NCBI GenBank assembly: GCA_027310325.1
Contig: DAIDBB010000435.1
Coordinates: forward strand, 1 to 6,126
DNA length: 6,126 bases
Source of the DNA: a bacterium
Lineage (GTDB): Bacteria > Desulfobacterota > GWC2-55-46
Direction of reading: 5' to 3'
Position 1 is the stretch's first letter. Each line of letters opens with the position of its first letter. A model generated the notes under the pieces. That model saw only the letters and a list, made by a program, of their open reading frames with translations, made no database searches and had not been told where the DNA came from. Below are positions 1 through 5,102 of this stretch, one piece after another. The position numbers and the translations under genes are program-made.

Positions 1-619
1 ATATCCACTCGCCGAGGGCCATGGATATGGCCCCGGCCAAAAGCCCGGCTATGCCGGTAAGGAGGATGTTCCTTGCGGCAAGGGCCGCCCCTGCCACCCC
101 CATGACGAGGTTGAAGTTCGACAAGAGCCCGTCGCTCGCGCCAAGGACCGCGGCCCGAAGGGCGTTGCCCCCGGCGACCCTGTGGCGGCCCTCAAGCCTC
201 GCAAGCGTCCCTCCCGCTACCCCGCCGGAGGTCTTTTCGAGCGTCCTTAAGAGCGTGGCGTGCGACCTCTCTTCCGCGACGAGCCCCTTTGAGTCCGCAT
301 GTCCGGCGTAGTCCTCTGTCCCGACGTCCTCCATCGCCGACAGCGCCGGAAGCACGGCCTCTACGCCGAACCATCTCGCAAGGAGTATGAGGGCCCGCGT
401 GCGGAAGGCGGGCCAGAACTCCGGGACCGCAATGCCCGCCTCCTTCAATTTTTCCTCCCACATGCGGGCGTGCCTCTCCTCGGTCTCGGCGAGCCTTTTA
501 TACAGGCCCGCTATCTTCGGGTTCTTGTCGGTCCCGGAGAAGGCGCGGTAGAGCATGGCGCTATTCCTCTCGTCGTCGAGAAAGGCGATATACCTTCTTA
601 TGTCGTCGGGGCTTGCCAT
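1..619 (-). CDS. Ferritin-like/VIT1 fusion iron transporter, MbfA-type (partial, C-terminus off window)
   Basis: The reading frame is open from an ATG at 619 to the window edge (206 codons), so the C-terminus is missing. Residues 1-130 look like a ferritin-like four-helix di-iron domain: Glu17, E47-x-x-H50, Glu97 and E117-x-x-H120 are spaced as in rubrerythrin/ferritin bundles. From about 152 comes a VIT1/CCC1 segment, with a GASDGLLSNFNLVMGVAGA helix and then GLLAGAISMALGEW, the signature of the first two membrane helices. This arrangement is the Ferritin_CCC1/MbfA family. Characterised members sit in the inner membrane and export or sequester iron, protecting against iron and peroxide stress. 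The start is supported by AAGG seven bases upstream and an extended -10 just beyond. The missing part should hold the remaining three or so membrane helices. Family is secure; transport direction is inferred from homologues. Confidence 0.9.
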   Translation of the reverse strand, partial: MASPDDIRRYIAFLDDERNSAMLYRAFSGTDKNPKIAGLYKRLAETEERHARMWEEKLKEAGIAVPEFWPAFRTRALILLARWFGVEAVLPALSAMEDVGTEDYAGHADSKGLVAEERSHATLLRTLEKTSGGVAGGTLARLEGRHRVAGGNALRAAVLGASDGLLSNFNLVMGVAGAALAARNILLTGIAGLLAGAISMALGEWI

Positions 620-635
620 ATTATTACCTTGAATG

Positions 636-644
636 ATTATATCA
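636..644 (-). promoter_or_regulatory. Extended -10 promoter of the ferritin-VIT gene
   Basis: On the minus strand the sequence reads TGATATAAT, a perfect extended -10 (TGnTATAAT). Transcription would start near 629, leaving a leader of about ten bases that begins with the AAGG ribosome binding site (630-627). No good -35 hexamer lies 16-18 bases upstream, which is common for extended -10 promoters. I saw no clear Fur or Irr box, so regulation by iron cannot be read from the sequence. Confidence 0.6.
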
Positions 645-671
645 GAGTCGAATGAACGGGGCTCGTTTCCT

Positions 672-705
672 CCTTCCCCCCTTGCGGGGGAAGGCCGGGA
701 TGGGG
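672..705 (+). repeat. REP-like hairpin repeat, copy 1
   Basis: A 34-bp unit matching 1253-1286 at 33 of 34 positions. Its core is a hairpin with arms CCTTCCCCCC (672-681) and GGGGGAAGG (686-694) around TTGC. Read from the minus strand the loop becomes GCAA, a GNRA tetraloop. A conserved GGGATGGGG tail follows on the right. It is paired with an inverted relative at 771-803, giving a head-to-head arrangement like the composite REP elements of enterobacteria. Chance reading frames through it (SPLAGEGRDG-type peptides) are not genes. Confidence 0.75.
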
Positions 706-770
706 TGGGGTATACTTGTCATTTGCAAGCGAAGTCGAATGATTCGGAGGCTTCAAAAACTATTTTTCAC

Positions 771-803
771 CCCCACCCTTCCCTCCCCCGTCGAGGGGGA
801 GGG
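771..803 (-). repeat. REP-like hairpin repeat, copy 3 (inverted relative)
   Basis: A nine-pair hairpin, CCCTCCCCC (781-789) and GGGGGAGGG (795-803) with loop GTCGA, carrying a C-rich flank on its left. That flank is the reverse complement of the G-rich tail seen right of copies 1 and 2, so this copy points the other way. It lies 11 bases past the stop codon of the small membrane protein gene and could act as an mRNA 3' stabiliser or weak terminator. No U-tract follows directly, so a classical intrinsic terminator is not supported. Confidence 0.6.
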
Positions 804-814
804 GTATTAGCCCC

Positions 815-1063
815 TCATTCTTTCGTTATCTTCTGGTTCTTTCCGATGAAAAGATAGAGGAGCACGCCGACGGGCGGGAGGAATATGAGGACGAGTATCC
901 AGATCAGCTTGTTGTACCCGGTGAACTCGTTCTTAAGTATATCGACTATCGACCAGACCCATGCGATGAAGAAGAAAAGCAGTACGGCGAACCAGACGAG
1001 GCCCATGACGAGCGCCGCCCCCATCATCCTGTCCATTGTCCCGTAAGTCTGCCAGTGATACAT
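815..1063 (-). CDS. Small two-helix membrane protein, PLDc_N domain
   Basis: An 82-aa protein with two hydrophobic helices (about 14-40 and 53-74). The connecting region and second helix, with IVDILKNEFTGYNKLIW followed by FLPPVGVLLYLF and a short basic tail, match the PLDc_N family (the membrane-anchor region found N-terminal to cardiolipin-synthase-like phospholipase D enzymes and often encoded alone). No HKD catalytic motif is present, so no phospholipase activity is expected. Stand-alone members have no established function; some are near stress or envelope genes. The start is supported by AGAGAGG about five bases upstream. The gene lies alone between repeat-filled spacers and is transcribed leftward like its neighbours. 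Family call is firm, role unknown. Confidence 0.85.
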   Translation of the reverse strand: MYHWQTYGTMDRMMGAALVMGLVWFAVLLFFFIAWVWSIVDILKNEFTGYNKLIWILVLIFLPPVGVLLYLFIGKNQKITKE

Positions 1064-1101
1064 TGTCGCCTCTCTTTAAATCAGCTCTTTTAGTAAGGGC
1101 T

Positions 1102-1156
1102 GTCATTGCGAGCGGGTGAGCCGAAGCCCTGAGCGAAGCGAAGGGGAAGCAATCTG
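1102..1156. repeat. Dispersed GTCATTGCGAG...GAAGCAATCTGT repeat, copy 1
   Basis: It starts with GTCATTGCGAGCG and ends with GAAGCAATCTGT, exactly the termini of the left half of the element at 4951-5102, with a longer GC-rich interior. Such short dispersed repeats are common in bacterial genomes and have no coding capacity. It lies in the 5' region upstream of the small membrane protein gene, about 40 bp before that start codon. A small hairpin (ACTTGC 1162-1167, GCAAGT 1172-1177) follows directly. Confidence 0.65.
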
Positions 1157-1197
1157 TATTTACTTGCAATGGCAAGTCTATCACTACTTCGAAAGTC

Positions 1198-1224
1198 CGG
1201 GTTCAGGTTGCAAACCTAAACCCG
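1198..1224. repeat. GGGTTCAGG palindrome, isolated copy
   Basis: An imperfect palindrome with arms CGGGTTCAGGTT (1198-1209) and AACCTAAACCCG (1213-1224), loop GCA and one mismatched pair. It belongs to the same family as the palindromes at 4397-4423 and 4813-4839, and is related to those at 4487-4509 and 4903-4925. Here it stands alone without the surrounding 159-bp unit, so the palindrome can exist as an independent module. Confidence 0.65.
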
Positions 1225-1252
1225 CAAAAAAATAAGTACCGGACGCTTTACC

Positions 1253-1286
1253 CCTTCCCCCCTTGCGGGGGAAGGCAGGGATGGGG
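1253..1286 (+). repeat. REP-like hairpin repeat, copy 2
   Basis: This copy is nearly identical to 672-705 (one difference). The hairpin arms are 1253-1262 and 1267-1275. It begins 14 bases beyond the stop codon of the ATPase gene; in the leftward mRNA it forms a stem of nine or so G-C-rich pairs capped by a GCAA tetraloop. A role in mRNA 3'-end protection is plausible. There is no U-run, so I do not call a terminator. Confidence 0.75.
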
Positions 1287-1299
1287 GGTAGATTTAGCC

Positions 1300-3159
1300 C
1301 TACCTCCTGCACCAGGGGCAGAACTTCCACCCCTTTTCCTTCGCCCTGCCGCAGTCCGGGCAGCGGTCGGACAGCAGGCACCCGCAGTACGGGCAGCTCA
1401 TGTAGTCGGGCTTTACGTACTCGCCGCAGTGGCCGCAGCTCTTGAGCGTCTCGTCGGCGTCCACGTAAAGTACGCGAAGGAGCTCCTCGATCGAAGTGAC
1501 CCCGGCCCTGGCCTTCCCGGCCCCGTCCTCGCTTATGAACCTCAGGCCCCCGTCCACGGCGGCCTTCATTATGGCGTCCTCGGCCGCGCCCTCGGCAATG
1601 AGCTCCCTTATCCGGGCGTTGAACGCCAATACCTCGAAGACCCCGGCCCGCCCCCTGTAGCCCGTGTTCCTGCACTCGGCGCAGCCCCTTGCGCTGAAAA
1701 AGACGGTGCCTGTGGACTTCTTCAAGCCCAGCTTCACCAGGTCTTCATCAGTCGGCCTGTGCGGCTCCTTGCACTTAAGGCAGAGCTTCCTTACGAGCCT
1801 CTGCGCGACTATCCCGTTTATGGACGAGGCGATAAGGTACGGCTGTATGCCCATGTTCCGGAGCCTCGTTACCGCAGCGGCGGCCGTATTGGTATGCAAA
1901 GTGGAGAGCACGAGGTGGCCCGTTAAAGAGCTCTGCATCGCTATCTGGGCGGTCTCCTGGTCCCTCATCTCGCCGACCATTATTACGTCCGGGTCCTGCC
2001 TCAGGACCGAGCGGAGCCCGTAGGCGAAGGTGAGCCCGGTCTTCTCGTTTATCGAGACCTGCTTTACGTCCCCGAGCTCGTACTCGACAGGGTCCTCGAG
2101 CGAGACTATGTTTATCGAGGGCCTCTTCACCTCGTTTATCATGGCGTAGAGGGTCGAGGTCTTGCCGCTCCCGGTGGGTCCGGTCACGAGCACAAGGCCC
2201 TGGGGCTTCGAGACCATCGCCTTCGCCTTCTTCAGCCCGTCCTCGGAAAGCCCTATCCCGGAGAGGGCCGGGATGTTCGAGCCCGTGTCCAGTATCCTTA
2301 TTACGATGGATTCTCCGTACTGTATCGGGAGGGTCGATACGCGGAGGTCCACCTCCCTGCCTTCCATCCTTACCTTGATGCGGCCGTCCTGGGGTATCCG
2401 CTTCTCGGCTATGTCGAGGCGGGCGAGGATCTTGACCCTCGACGTCACCGACCCCTGGACCCACTTGGGCAGGTCGAGGACGTCTACAAGGAGGCCGTCC
2501 ACGCGCTCGCGGACGGCGACATTTTTTTTTCGGGGCTCGATGTGCACGTCGCTCGCCCTGTTCCTCACCGCCGCGGAGATGATGTTATTTACCATCCTTA
2601 TTATCGGCGGCGAGTCGCTTTTCCCCGCGTCCTCGACCTCGGACGGCTCGACCCTGTCGGGAAGGACCTCGACCACGCCCGCGCCCATCTTCTCCAGTAT
2701 CTCGTGGACGGGCCCGGAGAGGTGGTAGTAGCGCTTTATGGCTTTTTTAATCTCCGTTGCGGTGGATACCGCGGGCTCGAAGTTCCTGTCTATGGCGAAC
2801 CCTATGTCCTTCAGCGCCTCGAAGTTGAGGGGGTCGGCCATCACGACCGTAAGCGTCCCCTTTTCGAGGTTGAGCGGGAAGATCGCGTGCTTCTCGCAGA
2901 GCCTTTCGGGGATGAGCTCTATGGCGGAAGGGTCCGCGACCGCGGTCTCGAAGTCTATGAAGGGGATGCCGAGCTGGGTCGAGAGGGCTACCGCTATCCC
3001 CAGCTCCGAGACCAAGCCGAGGTCGACGAGCGTCTCGCCGAGGCGCCTCCTGGTCCTCTTCTGCGCCTCTATCGCGCTCTGGAGCTGGGGCTGCGTTATG
3101 TAGCCGGCTTCTACAAGGAGCGCGCCTATCTGCCTGAAGTCCTTTTTGGGTCTCTGCAT
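1300..3159 (-). CDS. GspE/PilB-family secretion or pilus ATPase with MshEN domain and C-terminal double zinc ribbon
   Basis: A 619-aa hexameric-type ATPase that would power type IV pilus or type II secretion assembly at the cytoplasmic membrane. Residues 10-33 and 39-62 are two 24-residue MshEN motifs with the canonical 5-residue spacer, a c-di-GMP-binding module; a GspE_N-like region continues to about 145. The ATPase core has Walker A GPTGSGKT (327-334), an Asp box around E355-D356, Walker B DPDVIMVGEMRD (389-400, Glu397 catalytic) and a His box (H415, H422). The tetracysteine site is C460/C463 and C493/C496 with the 29-residue spacing known from EpsE. After the usual end (about 570) comes an extra tail with CxxC pairs at 575, 589, 600 and 614, a double zinc ribbon. 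The start has a G-rich possible ribosome site about seven bases upstream. It lies 58 bp after the CPBP protease. No pilin, platform or secretin gene is visible here. Confidence 0.93.
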   Translation of the reverse strand: MQRPKKDFRQIGALLVEAGYITQPQLQSAIEAQKRTRRRLGETLVDLGLVSELGIAVALSTQLGIPFIDFETAVADPSAIELIPERLCEKHAIFPLNLEKGTLTVVMADPLNFEALKDIGFAIDRNFEPAVSTATEIKKAIKRYYHLSGPVHEILEKMGAGVVEVLPDRVEPSEVEDAGKSDSPPIIRMVNNIISAAVRNRASDVHIEPRKKNVAVRERVDGLLVDVLDLPKWVQGSVTSRVKILARLDIAEKRIPQDGRIKVRMEGREVDLRVSTLPIQYGESIVIRILDTGSNIPALSGIGLSEDGLKKAKAMVSKPQGLVLVTGPTGSGKTSTLYAMINEVKRPSINIVSLEDPVEYELGDVKQVSINEKTGLTFAYGLRSVLRQDPDVIMVGEMRDQETAQIAMQSSLTGHLVLSTLHTNTAAAAVTRLRNMGIQPYLIASSINGIVAQRLVRKLCLKCKEPHRPTDEDLVKLGLKKSTGTVFFSARGCAECRNTGYRGRAGVFEVLAFNARIRELIAEGAAEDAIMKAAVDGGLRFISEDGAGKARAGVTSIEELLRVLYVDADETLKSCGHCGEYVKPDYMSCPYCGCLLSDRCPDCGRAKEKGWKFCPWCRR

Positions 3160-3217
3160 TCAAGCACCCCCGTTCTTCGATGGGTAGTGCTCTAACGTAA
3201 CATAACAGGGTCAAAGG

Positions 3218-4042
3218 TTACAAGAACTTAAAGGCAAGGTAATACCCTATCGTGAGGTCCGCGGCGACGTGCGCAAGGTACGGGGCCTTGAGCCCCCCGG
3301 AGCGCATCCTCATGTAACCGAGGACGGAGCCGTAGAAAAAGGTCATGGCGTAACCGGCGTACCCGTTCGGGAACCCGGTTGTGAAGTGCGCGGCGGCGTA
3401 GAGGGTCGCCTGGAGAACGAGGCCCGGCCACGGCCCGAGGGCCTCTCCGATCGCGGCCTGCGAAAGCCCCCTGTAGACCGCCTCCTCGGAGAAGGCGTTA
3501 ACGAAGGCGAATAGCGGCGCCCCGAAGGCGAGTATCGTCCACGCCGGGAAGAGGGCCGAAAAACGCCTTACCATCGCGGGCCCCTCGCCGAGGCTTGGGG
3601 CAAAACTGGCCCAGACAAGGAGCGCGATGAAGGAAGCTACGCTCGCCGCGATGCCTATAGCTATCGTAACGCCGTCGGCCCGGCCCGTCCTCAGCCAGCC
3701 GATGGCCTCTCTTTTCCTGAACGCCAGCATTACGAGGGTCGAGGCCGCGAGCGGCGCGAGCGCCCTTACCGAGGGCATCTGTCCCGTCAGGCCCGGCAGT
3801 ACGTCCCTCAGGCCCGACATGAGGAAAAAAAGGAGCAGGAAGTGTACGGGGCCCCACGCGCGCCGGATGACGGCGATAAAGAGGAACGCGCCGAGCCCCG
3901 CCTCGTAGGTAGGGCCCATCCCGGAAAGCGCGGCGAGGTTCACGAGGACGATCGCGGCGATAACGAGCGCCCTTTCGAGGTTTCCGCGGGCGTACTTTGC
4001 CGTTATACCGGAGTTTACCCGTCCGGTTTTCCGTGGTATCAT
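3218..4042 (-). CDS. CPBP-family (CAAX/Abi) intramembrane metalloprotease
   Basis: A 274-aa polytopic membrane protein (about eight hydrophobic segments) with the three CPBP motifs: EExxxR (E186, E187, R191, in SEEAVYRGL), a second motif ending at H219 (YxxxH in place of the usual FxxxH), and HxxxD (H258, D262, in HVAADLT). These form the active site of Rce1/MroQ-like glutamyl proteases. Bacterial members process peptides, cleave membrane substrates or act in bacteriocin immunity; the substrate here is unknown. I chose the ATG at 4042 rather than the longest frame (ATG at 4165), because the extra 41 residues lie entirely inside the divergent gene at 4049-4324 and look unlike a membrane protein N-terminus. 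Its first helix begins about residue 25. It is probably co-transcribed with the ATPase 58 bp downstream. Confidence 0.88.
   Translation of the reverse strand: MIPRKTGRVNSGITAKYARGNLERALVIAAIVLVNLAALSGMGPTYEAGLGAFLFIAVIRRAWGPVHFLLLFFLMSGLRDVLPGLTGQMPSVRALAPLAASTLVMLAFRKREAIGWLRTGRADGVTIAIGIAASVASFIALLVWASFAPSLGEGPAMVRRFSALFPAWTILAFGAPLFAFVNAFSEEAVYRGLSQAAIGEALGPWPGLVLQATLYAAAHFTTGFPNGYAGYAMTFFYGSVLGYMRMRSGGLKAPYLAHVAADLTIGYYLAFKFL
4014..4042 (+). promoter_or_regulatory. Putative promoter placing the transcript start at the ATG of the cysteine-rich gene
   Basis: TTTACC (4014-4019, 4 of 6 matches to the -35 consensus), a 17-bp spacer, then TATCAT (4037-4042, 5 of 6 matches to -10). The expected transcription start, six or seven bases on, falls at about 4049, the A of the ATG. 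This would make a leaderless mRNA, in line with the lack of any Shine-Dalgarno sequence. The -10 overlaps the start codon of the divergent protease. It is a consensus match only. Confidence 0.4.
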
Positions 4043-4048
4043 CTCTTT

Positions 4049-4324
4049 ATGAAGGCGTGTTTCCACTGCAAAAAGGCGCTCGATATCGCGGACAGGCCCG
4101 GAAGGGGGGACGCGTGCCCGCACTGCTCGTCCGACCTTAAAGCGTGCCTCAACTGCCGGTTCCACGACGGCGCGGCCTCGAACGAATGCCGCGAGCCTTC
4201 GGCGGAGAACGTGGCCGTCAAGGACAGGGCGAACTTCTGCGAGTTCTTCGAGTTCAGGGACACGGACGCCGGGGGCGGCCCGAAGGACGACCCGATGCAG
4301 AGGCTCAAGGACCTGTTCAAGTAG
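4049..4324 (+). CDS. Small cysteine-rich (zinc-ribbon-like) protein of unknown function
   Basis: A 91-aa soluble protein. Residues 4-26 form a rubredoxin/zinc-ribbon-like knuckle pair, C4xxC7 and C23xxC26. A second group follows: C33xxC36, C47 and C64, in the segments ACLNCRFHD, NECREP and ANFCEFFEFR. The frame continues upstream to 3842, but that part is the antisense of the protease, so I place the start at ATG 4049, where MKACFHCKK begins the recognisable protein. There is no ribosome binding site; a promoter match would give a leaderless transcript. The ACLNCRF...ECREP...ANFC pattern resembles a conserved hypothetical family I associate with deltaproteobacteria-like genomes; that is recollection, not a search. 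The C-terminal 20 residues are polar. A zinc-binding role is likely; the biological role is unknown. Confidence 0.8.
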   Translation: MKACFHCKKALDIADRPGRGDACPHCSSDLKACLNCRFHDGAASNECREPSAENVAVKDRANFCEFFEFRDTDAGGGPKDDPMQRLKDLFK

Positions 4325-4349
4325 TTAAATCCCTAAAGACCTTGACGTT
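4324..4349 (+). repeat. 26-bp direct repeat, copy 1
   Basis: It matches 4518-4543 at 25 of 26 positions (shared core TAAAGACCTTGACGTT). It begins with the last base of the cysteine-rich gene's stop codon, and with its partner it brackets the first 159-bp unit. The downstream partner continues into the fold-back element, so this copy may be a truncated left end of that element. Confidence 0.7.
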
Positions 4350-4353
4350 TGGT

Positions 4354-4512
4354 GATGTTTCGGTGCGTCCCCGCGCCGAAACGTTCACACGCTACGCGGG
4401 TTCAGGTTTGCAACCTGAACCCGTCAGTTCGTCAGCGGAAAGAAGCCGGTTCTTATGACAAGGTCTCTTTCCCAATCGAAATATCAGGTTCAGGGTACGA
4501 CCCTGAACCCGC
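4354..4512 (+). repeat. 159-bp direct repeat, copy 1 (array of hairpins)
   Basis: It is identical to 4770-4928 except for one base (A at 4389, C at 4805). It holds four fold-back sites in order: arms GTTTCGGTGCG (4357-4367) and CGCGCCGAAAC (4372-4382); a 12-bp palindrome arm pair at 4397-4408 and 4412-4423 (CGGGTTCAGGTT type); a weak AAGAA/TTCTT pair at 4440-4454; and GGTTCAGGGT (4487-4496) with ACCCTGAACC (4500-4509). No convincing coding frame is present. It reads as a mobile or amplified non-coding element. Confidence 0.85.
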
Positions 4513-4517
4513 GGAGG

Positions 4518-4543
4518 GTTAAATCCTTAAAGACCTTGACGTT
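4518..4543 (+). repeat. 26-bp direct repeat, copy 2
   Basis: It is the partner of 4324-4349 with one mismatch (T for C at the tenth position). It begins five bases after the first 159-bp unit and leads straight into the hairpin-rich fold-back element, so it may be the true left end of that element. Confidence 0.7.
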
Positions 4544-4566
4544 AGCGTTCTTCTGTAAGGCTTTTT

Positions 4567-4737
4567 GCGCCCTGCCGGGCGCTTCGGGCCAAGGGGTTCT
4601 CCGCGCTACGGCCTCAATCCTCCTCGCTCGCCGCTTAGGCCGCTTCGCCGAGTACGGCTCGCGGCTTTTCTGCCTCGGCTCGCTCGCCCTTCCTCCATCC
4701 TTATGCGCTGTTCACCCTTGGCCCATGGGATTTTTTT
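4567..4737 (+). ncRNA. Candidate structured element: hairpin, long fold-back closed by a 10-bp stem, T-tract
   Basis: A strong hairpin (GCGCCC 4567-4572, GGGCGC 4577-4582, loop TGCC) is followed by a region closed by a perfect 10-bp stem, GGGCCAAGGG (4586-4595) and CCCTTGGCCC (4715-4724). Inside, GCGC (4603-4606) and GCGC (4705-4708) extend the stem across near-symmetric loops. CGGCCT (4609-4614) pairs with AGGCCG (4637-4642), and GCCGAG (4647-4652) can pair with CTCGGC (4674-4679). A run of seven T begins seven bases after the closing stem, as in an intrinsic terminator. I match it to no known RNA family. It could equally be a non-transcribed dispersed repeat. Confidence 0.35.
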
Positions 4738-4769
4738 AAAAACAACTATCTAAAGAAGATTGTATCATC

Positions 4770-4928
4770 GATGTTTCGGTGCGTCCCCGCGCCGAAACGT
4801 TCACCCGCTACGCGGGTTCAGGTTTGCAACCTGAACCCGTCAGTTCGTCAGCGGAAAGAAGCCGGTTCTTATGACAAGGTCTCTTTCCCAATCGAAATAT
4901 CAGGTTCAGGGTACGACCCTGAACCCGC
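4770..4928 (+). repeat. 159-bp direct repeat, copy 2 (array of hairpins)
   Basis: Second copy of the unit at 4354-4512, offset by exactly 416 bp, 158 of 159 bases identical. Unlike copy 1, it is not bracketed by the 26-bp repeat. Similarity stops sharply at both ends, which defines the unit as running from GATGTTTCGG to CCTGAACCCGC. Confidence 0.85.
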
Positions 4929-4950
4929 AAAAGAACTCACCCATAAATCC

Positions 4951-5102
4951 GTCATTGCGAGCGCAGCGAAGCAATCTGTCTTTTTTGCGGCCTCCTGAAG
5001 ATAAATAGAGATTGCTTCGTCGCGCCAGCGGCGGGCAACGGTCAAGCGAACTCCGCGGACGATTATTGACTTTGCCACCGCGAGTGCGCTCCTCGCAATG
5101 AC
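4951..5102. repeat. Interrupted inverted-repeat (MITE-like) element
   Basis: Outer arms GTCATTGCGAG (4951-4961) and CTCGCAATGAC (5092-5102) are a perfect 11-bp inverted repeat. Inner arms GAAGCAATCT (4968-4977) and AGATTGCTTC (5009-5018) are a perfect 10-bp inverted repeat. The left half is compact (27 bp), but the right half has about 60 extra bases (roughly 5024-5086) between its inner and outer parts. No transposase is present. The termini are shared with 1102-1156. It ends 20 bp short of the stop codon of the 63-aa gene. Confidence 0.65.

Noticed and set aside
633..857. Rightward 74-codon open frame
   Set aside because: It crosses two REP-like hairpins and the end of the small membrane protein gene on the other strand; its peptide is a translation of the repeats.
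1775..2464. Long leftward 229-codon frame inside the ATPase gene, and similar long frames on both strands there
   Set aside because: They are shadow frames caused by high GC; the ATPase frame carries all conserved motifs without interruption.
3842..4048. Upstream extension of the cysteine-rich gene
   Set aside because: The region is antisense to the protease and codes for a charged, repeat-free peptide unlike the zinc-ribbon part; the natural start is MKACFHC at 4049.
4043..4165. Longer N-terminus for the CPBP protease (ATG 4165)
   Set aside because: It lies wholly antisense to the cysteine-rich gene, adds a polar stretch before the first membrane helix, and has no supporting start signal.
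4455..4753. Overlapping rightward open frames of 94 and 62 codons in the GC-rich repeat region
   Set aside because: They run through repeat units and the fold-back element, lack ribosome binding sites, overlap in two frames and have the arginine/leucine-rich make-up of translated non-coding GC-rich DNA.
4324..5102. Possible CRISPR array because of repeated palindromic units
   Set aside because: Only two long copies exist, the intervening sequence is far too long and is itself repetitive, and no cas gene is present.
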